DNA of 64,000 nucleotides from Lactobacillus jensenii DSM 20557 (GTDB lineage: Bacteria > Bacillota > Bacilli > Lactobacillales > Lactobacillaceae): the NCBI RefSeq assembly GCF_001436455.1, contig NZ_AYYU01000001.1, forward strand, positions 4,243-68,242. The letters run 5' to 3'. The position numbers were made by a program, and so were the translations under genes. The notes below the pieces were generated by a model that was not told where the DNA came from, ran no database searches, and worked only from the letters and a program-made list of their open reading frames with translations. This document shows, in pieces, positions 45,007-55,094 of this stretch. How positions within the stretch are numbered: position 1 is the stretch's first letter; each line of letters begins with the position of its first letter.

Positions 45007-45049
45007 ACTCTCAATCTCCTAAACGCACTTTTAAATCCTAAATCAATCT

Positions 45050-45063
45050 CGAACAGCTGTTTG
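45050..45063. promoter_or_regulatory. LexA (SOS) box-like site 1
   Basis: CGAACAGCTGTTTG matches the Gram-positive LexA consensus CGAACRNRYGTTYG at 13 of 14 positions. It lies over the expected transcription start of the minus-strand gene. Confidence 0.6.
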
Positions 45064-45068
45064 ATTAA

Positions 45069-45096
45069 ATTATACGAACAAGCGTTTAAAATGCAA
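45069..45096 (-). promoter_or_regulatory. promoter of the small SOS-type gene
   Basis: On the minus strand a perfect TATAAT (45069-45074) and TTGCAT (45091-45096) stand 16 bases apart; the spacer is filled by the second LexA-like box. Confidence 0.6.
45075..45088. promoter_or_regulatory. LexA (SOS) box-like site 2
   Basis: CGAACAAGCGTTTA matches the consensus at 13 of 14 positions and occupies the -35/-10 spacer of the minus-strand gene, the best position for repression. Confidence 0.65.
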
Positions 45097-45104
45097 GCAA
45101 AATT

Positions 45105-45118
45105 CGAAAATATGTTTG
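45105..45118. promoter_or_regulatory. LexA (SOS) box-like site 3
   Basis: CGAAAATATGTTTG matches the consensus at 13 of 14 positions, 30 bases from site 2 and just upstream of the -35 box of the minus-strand gene. Confidence 0.5.
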
Positions 45119-45216
45119 GAAAAATTGGAATTTAATTATGAGAAAAAAGTAGTGAAACTTGAAAAATCTGCTAGTTTAGTGCAATATAGAATTATTAATG
45201 ATTTTTAGGAGCAATC

Positions 45217-45831
45217 ATGGCAAGTAAAGGTTTATTATTGGTTCTATCAGGACCTTCTGGTGTTGGTAAAGGTACAGTAAAAAGCGCAATTGTTGAAACT
45301 AAGGCTTTTCCATTTGAATATTCAGTTTCAATGACTACTAGAAAACCTCGACCTGGTGAAGTAGATGGAAAAGATTATTACTTTGTAAGTGTTGATCGTT
45401 TCAAAGAAGCTATTAACCAAGGTGAGCTTATTGAATATAATCAATATGTAGGCAATTACTACGGTACACCGTTAGCTCCAGTAAAAAAGATGTTGAGCGA
45501 AGGTAAGGATGTTTTGCTTGAGATTGATGTTAATGGTGCACAAAAAGTTCGTCAGCAAATGCCAGATGGTGTTTTTATCTTTTTAACGCCACCGGATTTG
45601 CACGAATTAAAGCATCGCTTAGTTCATCGAGGAACAGATTCAGAAACTGTAATTCAAAATCGGATGAAGCAAGCGCGTAATGAAATTATGATGATGTCTG
45701 ATTATGATTATGCAGTAGTTAATGATACTGTCGCAAATGCAGTTAGTCACATTAAGGCAATTGTTGAGGCAGAACATGTTAGTGTTAAGCGCGTAATTGA
45801 TTCATATCGGAAAATGGTTGAGGAGGACTAA
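45217..45831 (+). CDS. gmk: guanylate kinase
   Basis: Phosphorylates GMP to GDP. P-loop SGPSGVGKGTVK, GMP-binding SVSMTTRKPRPGEVDGKDYY and LEIDVNGAQKV. 204 residues. TTTTAGGAGC precedes the ATG. First gene of the gmk-rpoZ unit; its promoter is not clear (TTGAAA at 45159 and TATAGA at 45185 are 20 apart). Confidence 0.96.
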   Translation: MASKGLLLVLSGPSGVGKGTVKSAIVETKAFPFEYSVSMTTRKPRPGEVDGKDYYFVSVDRFKEAINQGELIEYNQYVGNYYGTPLAPVKKMLSEGKDVLLEIDVNGAQKVRQQMPDGVFIFLTPPDLHELKHRLVHRGTDSETVIQNRMKQARNEIMMMSDYDYAVVNDTVANAVSHIKAIVEAEHVSVKRVIDSYRKMVEED

Positions 45832-45834
45832 TAT

Positions 45835-46053
45835 ATGAAAATCACATATCCATCAATTGACAAATTATTAGATAGAGTTGATTCAAGATACTCTTTATCA
45901 GTTTTAGCTTCAAAAAGAGCTCATGAGCTTGAAGCAGGTAGCCCAGCAGCACTTGAAAAATTTAAATCATCTAAGTCAGTTGGTCAAGCATTAGAAGAAA
46001 TTGCTGCAGGTAAGGTAATTATTGACCCAGATCATAAGACTAATATTGATTAG
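45835..46053 (+). CDS. rpoZ: RNA polymerase omega subunit
   Basis: 72 residues, [21 protein letters not shown] with ASKRAHEL and [15 protein letters not shown], typical omega. GAGGAGG precedes. Terminator follows. Confidence 0.95.
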   Translation: MKITYPSIDKLLDRVDSRYSLSVLASKRAHELEAGSPAALEKFKSSKSVGQALEEIAAGKVIIDPDHKTNID

Positions 46054-46059
46054 TTAGTT

Positions 46060-46090
46060 AGACCTTCATCGCTAAGATGAGGGTCTTTTT
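46060..46090 (+). terminator. intrinsic terminator after rpoZ
   Basis: AGACCTTCATC / GATGAGGGTCT stem with a G-T pair, GCTAA loop, T-run. Confidence 0.75.
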
Positions 46091-46104
46091 AGCAGGTGAA
46101 AAAT

Positions 46105-48498
46105 ATGATAGCGCAAGTAATTGTAGATGTTGCGGCTAAGCAAACAGATCGAATTTTTGAGTATAATATTCCAAAGCAAATTTCCGATTTAACAATTGGA
46201 GCGCGCGTAGTTGTTCCTTTTGGTCCAAGGAAGGTACAGGGATTTGTTGTTGGCTTAACAAAAACTAGTCAGTATCAAGGAAAGCTAAAAAATTTACTGT
46301 TAGTAGTTGATGAACAAGCTCCATTGACTCCAGAATTGGTCCAATTATCAGAATATTTAGCAAAAACAATTTTTTCTTATCGTATTTCAATTTTGCAAAC
46401 TATGCTACCTAGTGTCATGAGAGCAAAGTATCGTAAAATATTAGTTCCAGCAACTAGAGAAGCAGAAGACTTGCCAATTTTTAAAGAAAAAAGTATTGAT
46501 TTGGCTAAAGTTACTAATTTAGAAGAAATTGCCCAAATTAATCAATTATTGAAAAAAGATTTGGCTAAAATTGAATATGCAGTTGAAAATAAAGCAAAAG
46601 AAAAGACCAAAAAAGTTTATTATCTTACATCTACTTTAGAAAATTATCAAACAATTAAGCAAAGTCTACGTTCAAATGCCGTAAAACAAGCAGAACTATT
46701 CCAGTTTATAATTGAACATTTTCAGCAATTCCCATTTGATTATGAACAATTAAAAAAATATAATTTATCATTTTCAGCAATTAATACTTTAGTCAAAAAA
46801 GGCTTGCTTCGAGTTAAAGAAAAAGAACAGTATCGAAACCCTTTGACTGATTTTTCCAAAAGAACTAAGCCAAAAAGTATTACATTAAATCAGCAACAAA
46901 CTGCTGCGTTGCAACAAATAAATGAAAGTATTGAAAGGTCTGAGTCAAAAACTTACTTACTTGAAGGAATAACTGGAAGTGGAAAAACTGAAGTATATTT
47001 ACATGCTATTAGTAATGCATTACAAAGGGGAAAAAATGCATTAATGCTTGTTCCAGAAATTTCTTTAACACCACAAATGGTTAGCCAAGTTAATGCACGT
47101 TTCGGAAAAGAAGTGGCGGTTTTACATAGTGGCTTATCAGAGGGAGAAAAATATGATGAATGGCGTCGAATTCGACGTGGTGAAGCTCGGGTAGTTGTTG
47201 GAGCTAGAAGCGCTATTTTTGCACCTTTAAGTAATATTGGCCTAATTATTATTGATGAAGAACATGAAGCATCATATAAACAAGAAGATACACCGCGATA
47301 TCATGCAAGAAATGTAGCCATTTGGAGAAGTAAATTTCATAATGCACCCTTGGTCTTAGGAAGTGCTACCCCATCTCTTGATAGTCGCGCACGAGCACAA
47401 AAAGGTGTTTATAAGTTATTGCGGTTAACTAAAAGAGCTAATCAAAAAGCACTTCCAGAAGTTAAGATTATTGATTTGAAATCTGTCGAATTTGCTGGAA
47501 GTCAATTTGATTTATCAACGGATTTAGTTAAGGCTATCAAAGAAAAACTGCTAAAAAATGAGCAAATAATTTTGCTACTTAATCGCCGTGGATTTGCTAG
47601 CTTTATGCTCTGTCGAGATTGTGGTTTTGTATTACAATGTCCTAATTGTGATTTATCTTTAACCATGCACAAAGATACAAGGCAGATGATTTGCCACTAT
47701 TGTGGCTTTCATCAACCAATTCCAAATCGCTGTCCTAATTGTCAAAGTAGTAAGATTCGCTTCTTAGGAACTGGAACACAGAAAGTTGAAGAAGAATTAA
47801 CAGAATTACTTCCTGGTGCTAGAGTTTTAAGAATGGATGTTGATACAACAAGGCGTAAAGGTAGCTATAAAGAAATTTTAGATAAATTTGGTGCAGGAAA
47901 CGCCGATATTTTACTTGGTACCCAAATGATTGCTAAAGGTCTTGACTTTCCAAATGTAACTTTGGTTGGAGTAATTAATGCCGATACAGCACTTTATTTG
48001 CCAGATTATAATGCAAGTGAAAAGACTTTTGAATTATTAACACAAGTTGCTGGGCGAGCAGGACGAGCAGAAAAAAGCGGGCAAGTTATGATTCAAACTT
48101 ATAATCCTGATCATTATGCAATAAAACTTGCTCAAAAACAGGATTATGAAACTTTTTACCAAACTGAAATGAAGGTTAGATATCAAGGAAATTATCCACC
48201 TTTTTTCTTTACAAATTTAATTTCAGTAGCTTCAAAAAATGAGCAAAATGCAGCTAAAGAAGCTTTTGCTATCAAGAGAATATTAATGCGCAACTTGCAT
48301 GCTCCAACAATCATTTTAGGGCCTACTCCAAGTGCTATTTCCAAAATAAATAATCAATATTATTATCAAATACTGGTAAAATATAAACGTGAACCTAAAT
48401 TGAATGAATTGCTTCACCAAATTCAAGACTTGGCTCAAGAGAAGCAAAAATATGGCTTAAATATATATATAGATACTCAGCCGGGAAGAATATTTTAA
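46105..48498 (+). CDS. priA: primosomal protein N' (replication restart helicase)
   Basis: 3'-5' helicase that reloads the replisome at stalled forks. N-terminal DNA-binding domain, then Walker A EGITGSGKTEVYLH, DEEH box (IIIDEEHEASYKQ), Zn clusters CRDCGFVLQCPNCD and ICHYCGF ... CPNCQ, and helicase C motif QVAGRAGRA. 797 residues. AGGTG lies 6 bases before ATG 46105. Unlike B. subtilis, coaBC does not precede it and def does not follow. Confidence 0.96.
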   Translation: MIAQVIVDVAAKQTDRIFEYNIPKQISDLTIGARVVVPFGPRKVQGFVVGLTKTSQYQGKLKNLLLVVDEQAPLTPELVQLSEYLAKTIFSYRISILQTMLPSVMRAKYRKILVPATREAEDLPIFKEKSIDLAKVTNLEEIAQINQLLKKDLAKIEYAVENKAKEKTKKVYYLTSTLENYQTIKQSLRSNAVKQAELFQFIIEHFQQFPFDYEQLKKYNLSFSAINTLVKKGLLRVKEKEQYRNPLTDFSKRTKPKSITLNQQQTAALQQINESIERSESKTYLLEGITGSGKTEVYLHAISNALQRGKNALMLVPEISLTPQMVSQVNARFGKEVAVLHSGLSEGEKYDEWRRIRRGEARVVVGARSAIFAPLSNIGLIIIDEEHEASYKQEDTPRYHARNVAIWRSKFHNAPLVLGSATPSLDSRARAQKGVYKLLRLTKRANQKALPEVKIIDLKSVEFAGSQFDLSTDLVKAIKEKLLKNEQIILLLNRRGFASFMLCRDCGFVLQCPNCDLSLTMHKDTRQMICHYCGFHQPIPNRCPNCQSSKIRFLGTGTQKVEEELTELLPGARVLRMDVDTTRRKGSYKEILDKFGAGNADILLGTQMIAKGLDFPNVTLVGVINADTALYLPDYNASEKTFELLTQVAGRAGRAEKSGQVMIQTYNPDHYAIKLAQKQDYETFYQTEMKVRYQGNYPPFFFTNLISVASKNEQNAAKEAFAIKRILMRNLHAPTIILGPTPSAISKINNQYYYQILVKYKREPKLNELLHQIQDLAQEKQKYGLNIYIDTQPGRIF

Positions 48499-48514
48499 TG
48501 AAAGAGGGATGAAT

Positions 48515-49459
48515 ATGACATCAGTTATTTTCTTAGGAACACCAAATTTTGGTGCAACAGTTTTAGAGGGATTAATAAAGAACAGTTATCAAGTTTTAGC
48601 TGTAGTAACACAACCCGATAAAAAAGTGGGCCGAAAGCAAAAATTAACTCCTTCTCCTGTTAAGGAAATGGCTCAAAAATATGATTTGCCAATTTATCAA
48701 CCTGCACGTTTACCTAGAAGTGAAGAACTTGATACTTTGATTAATTTACATGCTGATTTAATTATTACAGCAGCTTATGGACAATTTTTGCCAACTAAGT
48801 TTTTGAAGAGTGCTAAGATTGCGGCTGTCAATGTCCATGGCTCGCTTCTTCCAAAGTACCGTGGTGGTGCACCAATTCAATATTCTTTGATTAATGGTGA
48901 TAAGGAAACAGGTGTAACCATTATGGAAATGGTTAAAGAAATGGATGCTGGTGATATGTATGCTCAAGAAAAGTTATCAATTGAACCAGATGATACTGCT
49001 GGCAGCCTGTTTGAAAAAATGGCAATTTTGGGACGAGATTTACTTCTTAAAACTTTACCAAGTATTATTGATGGTAGCTGTGATAAAAAGCCGCAAGATA
49101 CTTCTAAGGTAGTCTTCTCTCCAAATATCAGTAAAGAACAAGAAAGAATAACTAAAGATATGACTGCAAGTCAAGTTCACAACTTGATCCGTGGCTTAAA
49201 CCCTGATCCAGGTGCTTATTTAATAATTAATGGTCAAAGAATGAAGGTTTGGGCTTCAGAAGTAACAAATGAAACTACTCAATTTCCGGCAGGTGCTTTA
49301 GTAGATAATCATAAACGATTTGCGGTAAGTTTTGCTGATAATACTGTTCTTAATCTTACTGAAATTCAGCCAACTGGAAAAAAGAGAATGGCTGGTCGTG
49401 ATTATATGAATGGTAAAGGATCAAGTTTGAAGCTAGGAGAAGTAATTATTGATGACTAA
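48515..49459 (+). CDS. fmt: methionyl-tRNA formyltransferase
   Basis: Formylates initiator Met-tRNA with 10-formyl-THF. VIFLGTPNFGATVL start, active-site HGSLLPKYRGGAPIQYSLINGD and tRNA-binding C-terminal domain. AAAGAGGG precedes ATG 48515; ATG 48509 is too close to it. It overlaps rsmB by about 8 bases. Confidence 0.96.
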   Translation: MTSVIFLGTPNFGATVLEGLIKNSYQVLAVVTQPDKKVGRKQKLTPSPVKEMAQKYDLPIYQPARLPRSEELDTLINLHADLIITAAYGQFLPTKFLKSAKIAAVNVHGSLLPKYRGGAPIQYSLINGDKETGVTIMEMVKEMDAGDMYAQEKLSIEPDDTAGSLFEKMAILGRDLLLKTLPSIIDGSCDKKPQDTSKVVFSPNISKEQERITKDMTASQVHNLIRGLNPDPGAYLIINGQRMKVWASEVTNETTQFPAGALVDNHKRFAVSFADNTVLNLTEIQPTGKKRMAGRDYMNGKGSSLKLGEVIIDD

Positions 49460-50765
49460 TTCAGCGCGTGCTGTAGCATTAGCTACTTTGATAAAAGTAT
49501 TTAAGCAAAAAAGCTACTCAAACTTAAGTCTAAGCCATGCTTTAAATGAAAATAATTTATCTCAAAAAGATCAAGCCTTTGTTACTCAATTAGTTTACGG
49601 AACGATTCAATATCAATTGTTTTTGGAATATCAACTAAAAGACTTATTAAGAACAAAATTAAAAGAAGATTATCTCAAGCCTCTTTTGTTAATGTCTGTT
49701 TATCAATTAATTTTTTTAAATAGGGTACCTAATCGAGCAGTTCTTGATGAGGCCAATAAGCTTGCTAAAGACTTTGGTAAAAAGAATTCTTCCGGCTTTC
49801 GGCTTGTAAATGGAATTTTGCGTTCATTTTTAAGACGTGGGCAAGTGTTGCCCAGTCCTAAAGATCCTGTCCATTTTTTGAGTATAAAAGAAAGTATGCC
49901 AGAATGGTTAGTTCAATATTTTGTTAAGAACTGGGGCTTAAAGCGGACAGAAAAACTATTGATAAGTTTAAATGAGCGAGCAGAAAATAGTATTAGAGTT
50001 GCTAAGGGGCTAGATCACTCTAAAATAGTCAATAGCCTTCAGAAACAGGGCTTTTCAGTAAATGAATCAACTTTAGCAGACAATTGCTTTATAGTAGATC
50101 ATAGTATTGTTAATACTAATGAATTTAAGTCAGGGCAGATAACAATTCAGGATGAAGCTGCTAGTTTAGTAGTTGATTGTTTTGATTTACGTGAAAATGA
50201 TCATGTTTTGGATACTTGTGCAGCCCCTGGTGGAAAAACGACCCAACTAGCAGAAAATTTGTCGCATGGAAAAGTGACAAGTTTAGATATTCATAAAAAG
50301 AAGTTAAATCTAATCAAAAAATATGCGCAAAGAATGCATGTTGATGACCGGGTTGAAACGCTTGCTTTAGATGCTAGAAAGGCAGCAGAACATTTCTCTG
50401 ATACAAAATTTAATAAAATACTAGTTGATGCGCCATGTTCTGGCTTGGGTTTACTAAGAAGAAAACCAGAAATTCGCTATGATAAAACTATAAAAGATGT
50501 TCATAATTTAGCAAGAATTCAATTGGCTATTTTGGATAATGTTGCACAGTTATTAAAGAAAAATGGTGAATTGGTTTATTCAACTTGTTCAATTACGATT
50601 GAAGAAAATGAGCAAGTGATAGCAGAGTTTTTAAAGAAGCATCCAGAATTTGAGTTAATGCCGATAACTTTATCTAAAGTTCAAAGTAAGAGTAGTTTAA
50701 AGATTCTTCCAGATACTTATGGTAGTGATGGATTCTTTATTGCAAAAATGAAATTAAGAGGTTAA
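49452..50765 (+). CDS. rsmB: 16S rRNA m5C967 methyltransferase
   Basis: N-terminal NusB-like RNA-binding domain and C-terminal SAM methyltransferase: CAAPGGKTTQLAE (motif I), VDAPCSGLG with one Cys and YSTCSI with the nucleophile Cys. 437 residues. AGGAGA sits 8 bases before TTG 49449 and 11 before ATG 49452, so the start is ambiguous by one codon. Confidence 0.93.
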   Translation: MTNSARAVALATLIKVFKQKSYSNLSLSHALNENNLSQKDQAFVTQLVYGTIQYQLFLEYQLKDLLRTKLKEDYLKPLLLMSVYQLIFLNRVPNRAVLDEANKLAKDFGKKNSSGFRLVNGILRSFLRRGQVLPSPKDPVHFLSIKESMPEWLVQYFVKNWGLKRTEKLLISLNERAENSIRVAKGLDHSKIVNSLQKQGFSVNESTLADNCFIVDHSIVNTNEFKSGQITIQDEAASLVVDCFDLRENDHVLDTCAAPGGKTTQLAENLSHGKVTSLDIHKKKLNLIKKYAQRMHVDDRVETLALDARKAAEHFSDTKFNKILVDAPCSGLGLLRRKPEIRYDKTIKDVHNLARIQLAILDNVAQLLKKNGELVYSTCSITIEENEQVIAEFLKKHPEFELMPITLSKVQSKSSLKILPDTYGSDGFFIAKMKLRG

Positions 50766-50770
50766 ATAAT

Positions 50771-51520
50771 TTGATTGAAACAGCTTTTGCATCAAGTATT
50801 GGTCGCGTTAGAAAGACTAATCAAGACTTTGTTCAAGTATATGAAAATCAAAAAAAGATAAAAATGGCAGTCGTCTGTGATGGAATGGGTGGCCACCAAG
50901 GTGGGGATGTCGCTTCTACTATGGCAGTGAGTCATTTAGGACATGATTTTGCTAAGACAGATTTTGAAACAGCAGAAATGGCAAAAAAATGGTTGCAAGT
51001 TCAATTAAAACTGGAGAATGAAACTATTTTGCGCGCTGCTGATCGCTTCCCAGATTTAAATGGAATGGGAACCACAGTGGTTTTAGCAATTTGCTTTGAA
51101 AAAAATGCATTAATTGCCCATTTAGGTGACTCGAGAGCATATCTATATTCAGGTGAAAAGTTTATTCAATTGACTGAGGATCATTCATTAGTGAATGAAC
51201 TTGTAAAAATGGGACAAATTACTAAAGAACAAGCAAGAAATCATCCACAAAAGAATATTATTACCCAAGCTTTGGGCGTCTCAAGTACTATTAATCCTGA
51301 GTTTAATCGCCCTATTATCCAAGAAAATGACGTTATTTTGCTTTGTACTGATGGATTGACTAACTCATTAGAAGATGATCAAATTCATCAAATCTTGGCA
51401 ACTAAGTCATTATCATTAAATGAACGCTGCAAAAAATTGATTACTGAGGCAAATCGGTTAGGTGGCGGAGATAACATAACAGTTTGCCTGCTTTTATGCA
51501 AGGCAGGTGAAGAAAAATGA
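50771..51520 (+). CDS. stp: PP2C-type Ser/Thr protein phosphatase
   Basis: Partner of PknB. Metal-binding motifs VCDGMGGHQGGD, AHLGDSRAYLY, LCTDGLTNS and GGGDNITVCLL are intact. It starts at TTG with AGAGG 9 bases upstream. It overlaps pknB by 4 bases, the standard kinase-phosphatase pair that senses cell-wall state. Confidence 0.95.
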   Translation: MIETAFASSIGRVRKTNQDFVQVYENQKKIKMAVVCDGMGGHQGGDVASTMAVSHLGHDFAKTDFETAEMAKKWLQVQLKLENETILRAADRFPDLNGMGTTVVLAICFEKNALIAHLGDSRAYLYSGEKFIQLTEDHSLVNELVKMGQITKEQARNHPQKNIITQALGVSSTINPEFNRPIIQENDVILLCTDGLTNSLEDDQIHQILATKSLSLNERCKKLITEANRLGGGDNITVCLLLCKAGEEK

Positions 51521-53514
51521 TAACGCAAGGTTATTTATTAGGTGAACGTTATAAAATTCTGGATACCTTAGGCGAAGGTGGAATGGCTAATGTTTATTTA
51601 GCCGAAGATATCATTTTACAAAGAAAAGTAGCTGTTAAAGTTTTAAGACTCGACTTGCAACGTGATCCACAAACTCTGAAGCGCTTTACGCGTGAAGCGA
51701 TGTCAACTAGTGAATTAAGTCATCCAAATATTGTTTCAGTGCTTGATGTTGATACTGATCAAGGCCTTCCGTATATGGTAATGGAATATATAAAAGGACC
51801 AGATTTACATCAATATTTGCATGATAATTATCCATTACCTTTTACGGAAATTATCAGAATTATGGATCAAATCTTGAGCGCGGTTGCTCTAGCTCACAAG
51901 CATAATATAATTCACCGTGATTTGAAGCCAGAAAACATTTTGATTGATAAAGATACTGGAAAAATTAAAATTGCTGATTTCGGAATTGCAGTTGCTTTAA
52001 ATCAGAGTACAATTACACAAACTAACTCTACAATGGGGTCTGTTCATTATATGTCACCAGAGCAGACTAAAGGTGGTTTAGTTACTAAGCAATCAGACAT
52101 TTATTCATTGGGAATTATTTTATATGAGCTTTTAGCAGGAAAAGTACCTTTTGGTGGAGAAACAGCAATTTCAATTGCTTTAAAGCACTTGAAAGAGCCA
52201 CTTCCAGATTTGAAGAAAGTTGTTCCTAATTTACCTCAGTCACTTGAGAATGTCGTTCTTTGTGCTACTGCCAAGGACCCTAGAGATCGGTATGAATCAG
52301 TTTTGGCAATGAAGGCTGACTTAGATACTGCTCTTAATCCCGAAAGAGCTAATGAACCTGTCTTTAAACCATCACACAATCCCGCTTTAGAGGAAACTAG
52401 AGTTATTCCAACAGTTATTCCTAATGAAGATGCTGCCTTAAAAAATATTAAAGAAGAGAAAAAACAAGAGTCCAAGCCGGCTAAGAAGAAGTTTTGGAAA
52501 ACCTTTAAGGAACATAAGATTTGGCTAATTAGCTCAATTTTTGCAATTCTTGTCGTTTTGTTTTGTCTTATTTTGGCTTTAAGTAAAACTAATCAAACGA
52601 CGGTTCCTGATGTAAGTAATTTTAACGAGGAACAAGCTAAGCAAGCACTTCAAGCAGCAGGTCTTAAAGTAGGAGAAATTGAATATCAGCATTCAGATAC
52701 GGTTGCAAAAGACAAAATTATAAAGACCTTACCAGATAAGGGACTTTCAATTGAAAAAGGTAAGAGTGTTGATTTAGTTGTTTCTAAAGGTGCAGGTTTA
52801 ACAACGGTTCCAGATTTAGTTGGTGTTGCATATACACAAGCTAAAAAACGTTTAGAAAAATTAGGCTTTAAAGTAGAAAAACAAACCGATTATTCTTTTG
52901 AAATTAGCCGTAATTATGTTATGAGTCAGAGTGTTGAAGCTGGCGAGCGAGTAAATGCAGCTAAAACAACAATTATCTTGGTTGTTTCTAAGGGAAAATA
53001 TAAAAAAAATAAGCCTAAGCAATTTAAGGTTAAAGATTTAACAGGATATTCATTAAAGAAAGTCCAAGACTATGCTGAAGATAATGGCTTAACACTAAAG
53101 ATTGATGAGCATTATTCAGATTCAGTCGAAAAAGGTCTAATTATTTCACAAAATCCAACAGTTGGAACAACAATGAACCGTGGTGATACTTTAGAAGTTG
53201 TTGTATCTAAAGGAAAACAAGAAAGTTCTTCTGCTTCAAGTAATTCATCTTCTTCGGGTAGCTCAAGTGATTCTAGCTCCGTTAATAAGAGTGTTTCAAT
53301 TAGTTATGACTCAAGTAAGACAAATAACGGTAATGGAAATCATATTCAAATTTATATTGCTGATGATAATCATCAAATAAGCAATATTTATCGTGATTTT
53401 TATATTACTCATGATACAACTTTGAATATACCTTTTAGTGTGAAAAATAGCTCAGGAACTTTGATTGTTGTTAATGATGGAACTACAGTAACAAATGAAA
53501 GGGTAACTAAATGA
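51517..53514 (+). CDS. pknB: Ser/Thr protein kinase with PASTA domains
   Basis: Cytoplasmic kinase domain (residues ~10-270) with [13 protein letters not shown], the VAVKVL Lys, [12 protein letters not shown] and DFGIA. A membrane span lies near residues 333-353, then three extracellular PASTA domains (about 360-565) that bind muropeptides or lipid II. A Ser-rich linker (~569-590) and a final beta-rich domain of ~70 residues follow, beyond the usual PASTA end. 665 residues. It overlaps stp and rsgA by 4 bases each. Confidence 0.95.
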   Translation: MITQGYLLGERYKILDTLGEGGMANVYLAEDIILQRKVAVKVLRLDLQRDPQTLKRFTREAMSTSELSHPNIVSVLDVDTDQGLPYMVMEYIKGPDLHQYLHDNYPLPFTEIIRIMDQILSAVALAHKHNIIHRDLKPENILIDKDTGKIKIADFGIAVALNQSTITQTNSTMGSVHYMSPEQTKGGLVTKQSDIYSLGIILYELLAGKVPFGGETAISIALKHLKEPLPDLKKVVPNLPQSLENVVLCATAKDPRDRYESVLAMKADLDTALNPERANEPVFKPSHNPALEETRVIPTVIPNEDAALKNIKEEKKQESKPAKKKFWKTFKEHKIWLISSIFAILVVLFCLILALSKTNQTTVPDVSNFNEEQAKQALQAAGLKVGEIEYQHSDTVAKDKIIKTLPDKGLSIEKGKSVDLVVSKGAGLTTVPDLVGVAYTQAKKRLEKLGFKVEKQTDYSFEISRNYVMSQSVEAGERVNAAKTTIILVVSKGKYKKNKPKQFKVKDLTGYSLKKVQDYAEDNGLTLKIDEHYSDSVEKGLIISQNPTVGTTMNRGDTLEVVVSKGKQESSSASSNSSSSGSSSDSSSVNKSVSISYDSSKTNNGNGNHIQIYIADDNHQISNIYRDFYITHDTTLNIPFSVKNSSGTLIVVNDGTTVTNERVTK

Positions 53515-54398
53515 TTACGGAAGGAATTGTAATCAGTTTAATTGCTGGATATTATGATGTAATGACGCCAAACGGTCTAGTGCGAACTAGGGCGCGTGGC
53601 GTTTTTCGCAAAAGACAAGAAAAGCCACAAGTTGGCGATTTGGTAAAAGTCCAACTTGATGAACATGGGACCAATTACTTGATTGAGGTTTTTGAAAGGA
53701 AAAATCGAATTGGTCGGCCGGCTGTTTCTAACGTAAGTCATGTTTTGCTTGTTATTTCCGCAGTTGAACCAGATTTTAGTGTAAATCTTTTAGATAGATT
53801 TTTAACTTTTTTTGAATGGCAAAAAGTACCAGTGACAATTTACCTTTCAAAATCTGATTTAGCTACTAAAGAGCAACTTGAAGCTATAAAAAGTGCTTTA
53901 TCTTATTATGAAGAAATCGGCTACAGTGTCTTTAGTAATAAGAAAAAATTAGAAAAAGCATTGTTATCCTTGATTAAGGACAACGAGATTTGGACTTTAG
54001 CAGGGCAATCAGGGGCTGGAAAATCAACTTTGCTAAACTTCTTGAAAGAAGATGCAGGCCAAGATACGGGAGAGATTTCTAAGAGCTTGAATCGAGGTAA
54101 ACATACAACACGAAGTGTACAATTATTTACTTATTCTGGAGGATTTATTGCTGATACTCCCGGATTTTCAGCAATTGATTTAGGCCCAATTAAAATTAAA
54201 GAACTACAAAATTATTTTGTTGAGTTGAATAAGGCAAGTAAGTTTTGTAAATTTAGAGGGTGTCAACATATTCATGAACCCAAATGTGAGGTAAAAGAGT
54301 TACTCTCTAAAAATAAGATTGCCCAATTTAGATATGATGATTATTTAGCACTTCGAACAGAAATTGAGGAGCAAAGGCTACCAGAATATCTAAAATAA
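53511..54398 (+). CDS. rsgA: ribosome small-subunit GTPase RsgA
   Basis: Circularly permuted GTPase in late 30S assembly. OB fold at the N-terminus, then G4-like YLSKSDLA before G1 [13 protein letters not shown]3 DTPGFSAID, and C-terminal Zn motif [17 protein letters not shown]. 295 residues. ATGA overlap with pknB. Confidence 0.95.
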   Translation: MITEGIVISLIAGYYDVMTPNGLVRTRARGVFRKRQEKPQVGDLVKVQLDEHGTNYLIEVFERKNRIGRPAVSNVSHVLLVISAVEPDFSVNLLDRFLTFFEWQKVPVTIYLSKSDLATKEQLEAIKSALSYYEEIGYSVFSNKKKLEKALLSLIKDNEIWTLAGQSGAGKSTLLNFLKEDAGQDTGEISKSLNRGKHTTRSVQLFTYSGGFIADTPGFSAIDLGPIKIKELQNYFVELNKASKFCKFRGCQHIHEPKCEVKELLSKNKIAQFRYDDYLALRTEIEEQRLPEYLK

Positions 54399-54431
54399 GA
54401 AGTTAAAAATATAGAAAATGAAGGAAAAAAT

Positions 54432-55094
54432 ATGATTATTGCACCATCAATTTTAAATGCAGATAATTTAAATCTTGGAAGAGATATTAAAAAAGCTACA
54501 CAAGCTGGAATTACAAGATTCCACATTGATATTATGGATGGACACTTTGTTCCTAATTTGTCATATGGTCCACAGCTTGTACAAGATTTTAAGCGTGAAT
54601 TTCCTTTAGTTGAAGCTGAAATTCATTTAATGAGTGATAATTTAGAAACAATGATTCCTGCTTTTACACAAGCTGGAGCTGACTTGCTAGAATTTCATTT
54701 TGAGGCAAGTAAAAAAGTAGAGTATTGGTTAGATTATTTGGCAAGTAACGGTGTAAAAACTGGGCTTGTTTTAAACCCAGAAACAGATGTAAATGTTTTA
54801 AAACCTTACTTAAAGGAGTTAAAACAAGTATTACTAATGAGCGTACATCCTGGCTTTGGAGGGCAAAAATATATTCCAGAAACTGCTGATAAAATTGCCC
54901 AACTTAAACAATTAATGAAGGATGCTAATGTAAATATTCCAATTGAAGTTGACGGCGGAATTAACGATAAAACTGCGCCATTAGCTGAAAAAGCTGGGGC
55001 AAACGTCTTGGTTTGCGGCTCTTACATTTTTAAAAATGGAGATATTGCTGGGCAAATTAGAAAATTAGAAGGAATTTTAAATGAAGGGCATTAG
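54432..55094 (+). CDS. rpe: ribulose-phosphate 3-epimerase
   Basis: TIM-barrel enzyme of the pentose phosphate pathway: IAPSILNADNLNLG, HIDIMDGHFVPNLSYG with metal ligands, MSVHPGFGGQKY and EVDGGINDKTA. 220 residues. It overlaps thiN by 14 bases. Confidence 0.96.
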   Translation: MIIAPSILNADNLNLGRDIKKATQAGITRFHIDIMDGHFVPNLSYGPQLVQDFKREFPLVEAEIHLMSDNLETMIPAFTQAGADLLEFHFEASKKVEYWLDYLASNGVKTGLVLNPETDVNVLKPYLKELKQVLLMSVHPGFGGQKYIPETADKIAQLKQLMKDANVNIPIEVDGGINDKTAPLAEKAGANVLVCGSYIFKNGDIAGQIRKLEGILNEGH

